From NCBI GenBank assembly GCA_937974245.1, contig CALJKV010000008.1, positions 10,294-74,293 on the forward strand: 64,000 nt of DNA. The letters are read 5' to 3'. The position numbers and the translations under genes are program-made. The stretch is from an uncultured Chloroflexota bacterium. GTDB lineage: Bacteria; Chloroflexota; Anaerolineae; Aggregatilineales; Phototrophicaceae. Shown in pieces: positions 61,924 through 64,000 of this stretch; position 1 is the first letter of the stretch; each line of letters begins with the position of its first letter. The notes beneath the pieces are model-generated. The model saw only the letters and a program-made list of their open reading frames with translations, ran no database searches and was not told the DNA's origin.

Positions 61924-62760
61924 ATGCCCAACATTTTGCACCGCCTGGAGATCAACACCGGACTTGCACAGAAGATGATGACCGGGTTTATTGCTGACCA
62001 GATCGCCAAAGCCGGGATGACACGCGCCGTGATTGGCCTATCCGGGGGGATTGACTCGGCACTCTCGGCGTATCTCGCTGCTGAAGCACTGGGAGCGGGA
62101 AATGTGCTGGCGGTGCGGATGCCCTACCGCACGTCGTCACAAAACAGCCTGACTGACGCCGAAACTGTCATCGAGGACCTGGGGCTGCCGTCGCTCACTG
62201 TGCCGATTACCGACATGGCCGAACCGCTGTTCGAGCAGTTCGCGGATATGAGCAATGTCCGGCGCGGTAACATCATGGCGCGACTGCGGATGACGATTTT
62301 GTATGACCAGTCGGCGGCGTTTGGCGGTTTGGTGCTGGGAACGAGCAACAAGACGGAATTCCTGCTGGGTTATTCGACCATTTACGGGGACAGCGGAGTG
62401 GCACTGCAACCTATCGCTGACCTGTACAAAGCACAGGTGCGGCAGGTGGCGACGGCGGTGGGCGTGCCGGAAGCGATCATCCATAAAGCGCCCTCGGCTG
62501 ACCTATGGGAAGGCCAGACCGACGAAGGCGAACTCGGCTTCAGCTATGATGATGTGGATCAGGTGCTATTCCTGCTGGTGGACGAGCGCTACACGGTGGA
62601 CGAGGTGGTGGACGAAGGCTTCAGCCGGGCATTTGTGGAGGATGTGTGGCGGCGGGTGAAGGCCAATCACTACAAACGAACGATGCCGAATATCGCCAAA
62701 TTGAGCCAGCGCAGTATCGGCCATGACTTCCTCTATCTGCGCGACTGGACGGGGCGCTGA
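61924..62760 (+). CDS. nadE: NAD+ synthase
   Basis: 278 residues. The PP-loop AVIGLSGGIDSALSAYLAAEALG binds ATP. LVLGTSNKTEFLLGYSTIYGDSG (substrate loop) and APSADLWEGQTDEGELGFSYDDVDQVL (P2 loop) are typical NadE. It amidates nicotinic acid adenine dinucleotide to NAD with ammonia. It has no fused glutaminase domain; the nitrilase-like protein at 60693 is the probable ammonia source. The C-terminal lid (RVKANHYKRTMPNIAKLSQRS) is intact. Confidence 0.96.
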   Translation: MPNILHRLEINTGLAQKMMTGFIADQIAKAGMTRAVIGLSGGIDSALSAYLAAEALGAGNVLAVRMPYRTSSQNSLTDAETVIEDLGLPSLTVPITDMAEPLFEQFADMSNVRRGNIMARLRMTILYDQSAAFGGLVLGTSNKTEFLLGYSTIYGDSGVALQPIADLYKAQVRQVATAVGVPEAIIHKAPSADLWEGQTDEGELGFSYDDVDQVLFLLVDERYTVDEVVDEGFSRAFVEDVWRRVKANHYKRTMPNIAKLSQRSIGHDFLYLRDWTGR

Positions 62761-62990
62761 AGCGGGTACGGGGCAGAATCTGTGCCAATCTGTTCAAAAC
62801 AGGATCATTGTAGAAGTGGAATTGCTGCAATTTTCCAGTGTGCTGCAATTGCAGCGATCGCCGCAATCCTCCCGTGAGTGGTTGATGACTCTTGGTGATT
62901 TTTGCAGCAAGGCTGCCGATTTTGCTGCAAAACGTCCGGGGTTGTGCATTAGGAATAACGCAGTTTAAAGATCAAATACGGAGAAAAACC

Positions 62991-63016
62991 GGGCGACCAC
63001 GCCGGGTCGCCCCTAC
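62991..63016. repeat. GGGCG-palindrome repeat, copy 2
   Basis: GGGCGACC and GGTCGCCC around ACGCCG, followed by CTAC. Same layout as copies at 50499 and 63235. Confidence 0.6.
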
Positions 63017-63234
63017 GAACCTGTTGTAACCCAAAGAGCAGCATACCTCGAATGCAATCCATCGTCATCACCATACCACAAAAACGGGGGCGGATGGTGA
63101 CTATTTGGTAAAACATTTGTTCAGAGATGGCGGAGTTGATGCTTCGCGCCGAGGGATAAAATCCCGCGGCTAACAGGTTGGGGAAGCCCCGTGATTCGCT
63201 TTAAGAAACTGGCAAGGTGTTGTGGTTTGGGGGC

Positions 63235-63258
63235 GGGCGCAATATATTGCGCCCCTAC
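63235..63258. repeat. GGGCG-palindrome repeat, copy 3
   Basis: Perfect 20-base palindrome GGGCGCAATA / TATTGCGCCC followed by CTAC. Confidence 0.65.
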
Positions 63259-63627
63259 ATGCCCCTCATTTTAGAGCGATTCTGTAGGCACATGACCGCC
63301 CGGTTTATCTCCGTGTTTAATTGTAAAACTGCATAGCGGGGCTGGTGGGGTGCGCCCCTGCCGGAACAGTCCGGTGGCACAGATAAAAGGGTTGCTGTAG
63401 GGCTGGCGGGTGCCATTCCTGACGCCCTAGATAGTGACAATCACCGCGCTTTAAGAGAATCAACCGGTTAACCGCCAAGCCCCATGGTTTCGAGCCTGGG
63501 GCGGCTCGCAAAATCCGCGACTCGCCTTCGGCGAGATTTGGGTAAAAGATTAAAAGATCCAGAGGCGGCTCGCTGCGCTCGCCTTTAGAGAATCAGAGTC
63601 CAGAGGTCAGAGTAACAGAGACCAGAG

Positions 63628-63960
63628 CTAAATAGGGGCAGCACAAACCACTCGAAACCCCCGATTGTTGCTCCCGAGGTCCGGAAAGCCCCAGTAGCGG
63701 GCGGCGGCACGAGCGCCGTAATCAACGTAGCGCCAGGAACCCCCGCGCACAACCCGTATATTAGCCGAACTATTAATGGCATTATTGCCAGTCGTGTAAT
63801 CTGTTACGCACCACTCCCAGACGTTGCCGACCATGTCCACCACGCCGAAAGGACTCTCCCCTTTACCCTCGTACTGGCGCACCGGGGTAGTCTTGCCGAT
63901 ACCCGCTTCTTTGGTATTGCAGCGACCCGCATCCCATTCGTTCCCTTCACTGCACGACAC
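63628..63960 (-). CDS. Truncated SUMF1/FGE-fold (C-type lectin-like) domain fragment
   Basis: 110 codons on the minus strand from GTG at 63960. NEWDAGRCNT, SPFGVVDMVGNVWEWCVTDY and VVRGGSWRYVDYGARAAARYW ... RGFRVV are the C-terminal blocks of the formylglycine-generating-enzyme/PvdO family. A full domain needs about 200 or more residues, and a TGA lies in frame at plus 63964-63966, so the 5' part is missing or shifted. The variable-looking residues between GGSW and GFRVV, in NNC/NNT-type codons, recall the variable region of diversity-generating retroelement targets. No template repeat or reverse transcriptase is in the window. It may be a pseudogene. Confidence 0.6.
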   Translation of the reverse strand: MSCSEGNEWDAGRCNTKEAGIGKTTPVRQYEGKGESPFGVVDMVGNVWEWCVTDYTTGNNAINSSANIRVVRGGSWRYVDYGARAAARYWGFPDLGSNNRGFRVVCAAPI

Positions 63961-64000
63961 AAGTCATACGGGGAGGAGGGAGCGGGGGAGGCAGAAGAGC

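Larger units (their letters stand above)
62761..63627. other. Non-coding intergenic region with palindromic repeats
   Basis: The 867 bases hold no credible gene. They contain several TGCTGCAA words near 62820-62935, two GGGCG...CGCCCCTAC palindromes (62991 and 63235), a degraded third near 63350, and inverted words CTCGCCTTCGGCGAG around 63521-63535. It looks like an accumulated repeat and decay region. Confidence 0.6.

Noticed and set aside
62761..63627. CRISPR-like array in the repeat-rich intergenic region
   Set aside because: The repeats are palindromes with irregular spacing and drifted centres, not identical direct repeats with regular spacers.

Overview
This 64 kb window looks like one chromosomal segment of a free-living bacterium, most likely a Chloroflexota (Anaerolineae-like) member. 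This is an inference from the mix of genes: LysW-dependent lysine synthesis, many secreted proteins with Ala-Gln-type signal peptides or lipoboxes, polyprenyl-phosphate-sugar type GT39 membrane glycosyltransferases, a one-gene gamma/alpha fused 2-oxoacid:ferredoxin oxidoreductase subunit, and short GGGCG...CGCCCCTAC palindromes between genes. No CRISPR array, prophage, rRNA or intact insertion sequence was seen. One tRNA (Gly, UCC anticodon) is present.

Layout. 1-4.2 kb: end of a secreted M23/SH3/glycosidase fusion, then a periplasmic or extracellular multiheme cytochrome interrupted by an in-frame TGA, and a secreted double-rhodanese protein, behind a CRP/FNR-type operator. 4.3-7.5 kb: aspartate kinase with a Thr/Met-rich leader peptide and terminator, tRNA-Gly, citrate synthase. 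7.8-21.9 kb: C69 peptidase, VWA lipoprotein, GT39 and GT2 glycosyltransferases, CBS protein, KorA, PhnD-like lipoprotein, dnaA. 22-30 kb: PucR regulator, hydrolase, PPC-repeat protein, DnaB-C-like ATPase, primary sigma factor, membrane protein. 30.4-35.9 kb: peptide-type ABC transporter (binding protein and two permeases, no ATPases), MoaB, cold-shock protein, pentapeptide-repeat protein.

36.1-45.5 kb is the centrepiece: a complete alpha-aminoadipate lysine operon (lysW, lysX, lysY, lysZ, lysJ, lysK, homocitrate synthase, homoaconitase large and small subunits, homoisocitrate dehydrogenase). It is preceded by two successive units, each made of a short lysine-rich leader ORF followed by a rho-independent terminator. 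The aspartate kinase leader has clustered Thr and Met codons and no Lys codon. That fits a cell whose lysine comes from 2-oxoglutarate and whose aspartate kinase serves Thr and Met. I read these three units as ribosome-mediated attenuators; this control layer is the most interesting system in the window.

45.7-64 kb: ALDH7-type aldehyde dehydrogenase, a 4-hydroxybutyryl-CoA dehydratase-like protein, pth, rsmI, murQ with its BadF-type kinase, recD2, pdxS, a secreted propeller-like protein, lgt, an unusual D-aminoacylase relative with a helical-repeat tail, a split NAD synthetase (separate nitrilase-like and NadE proteins with a small gene between them), a repeat-bearing intergenic region, and a truncated SUMF1/FGE-fold ORF at the right edge.
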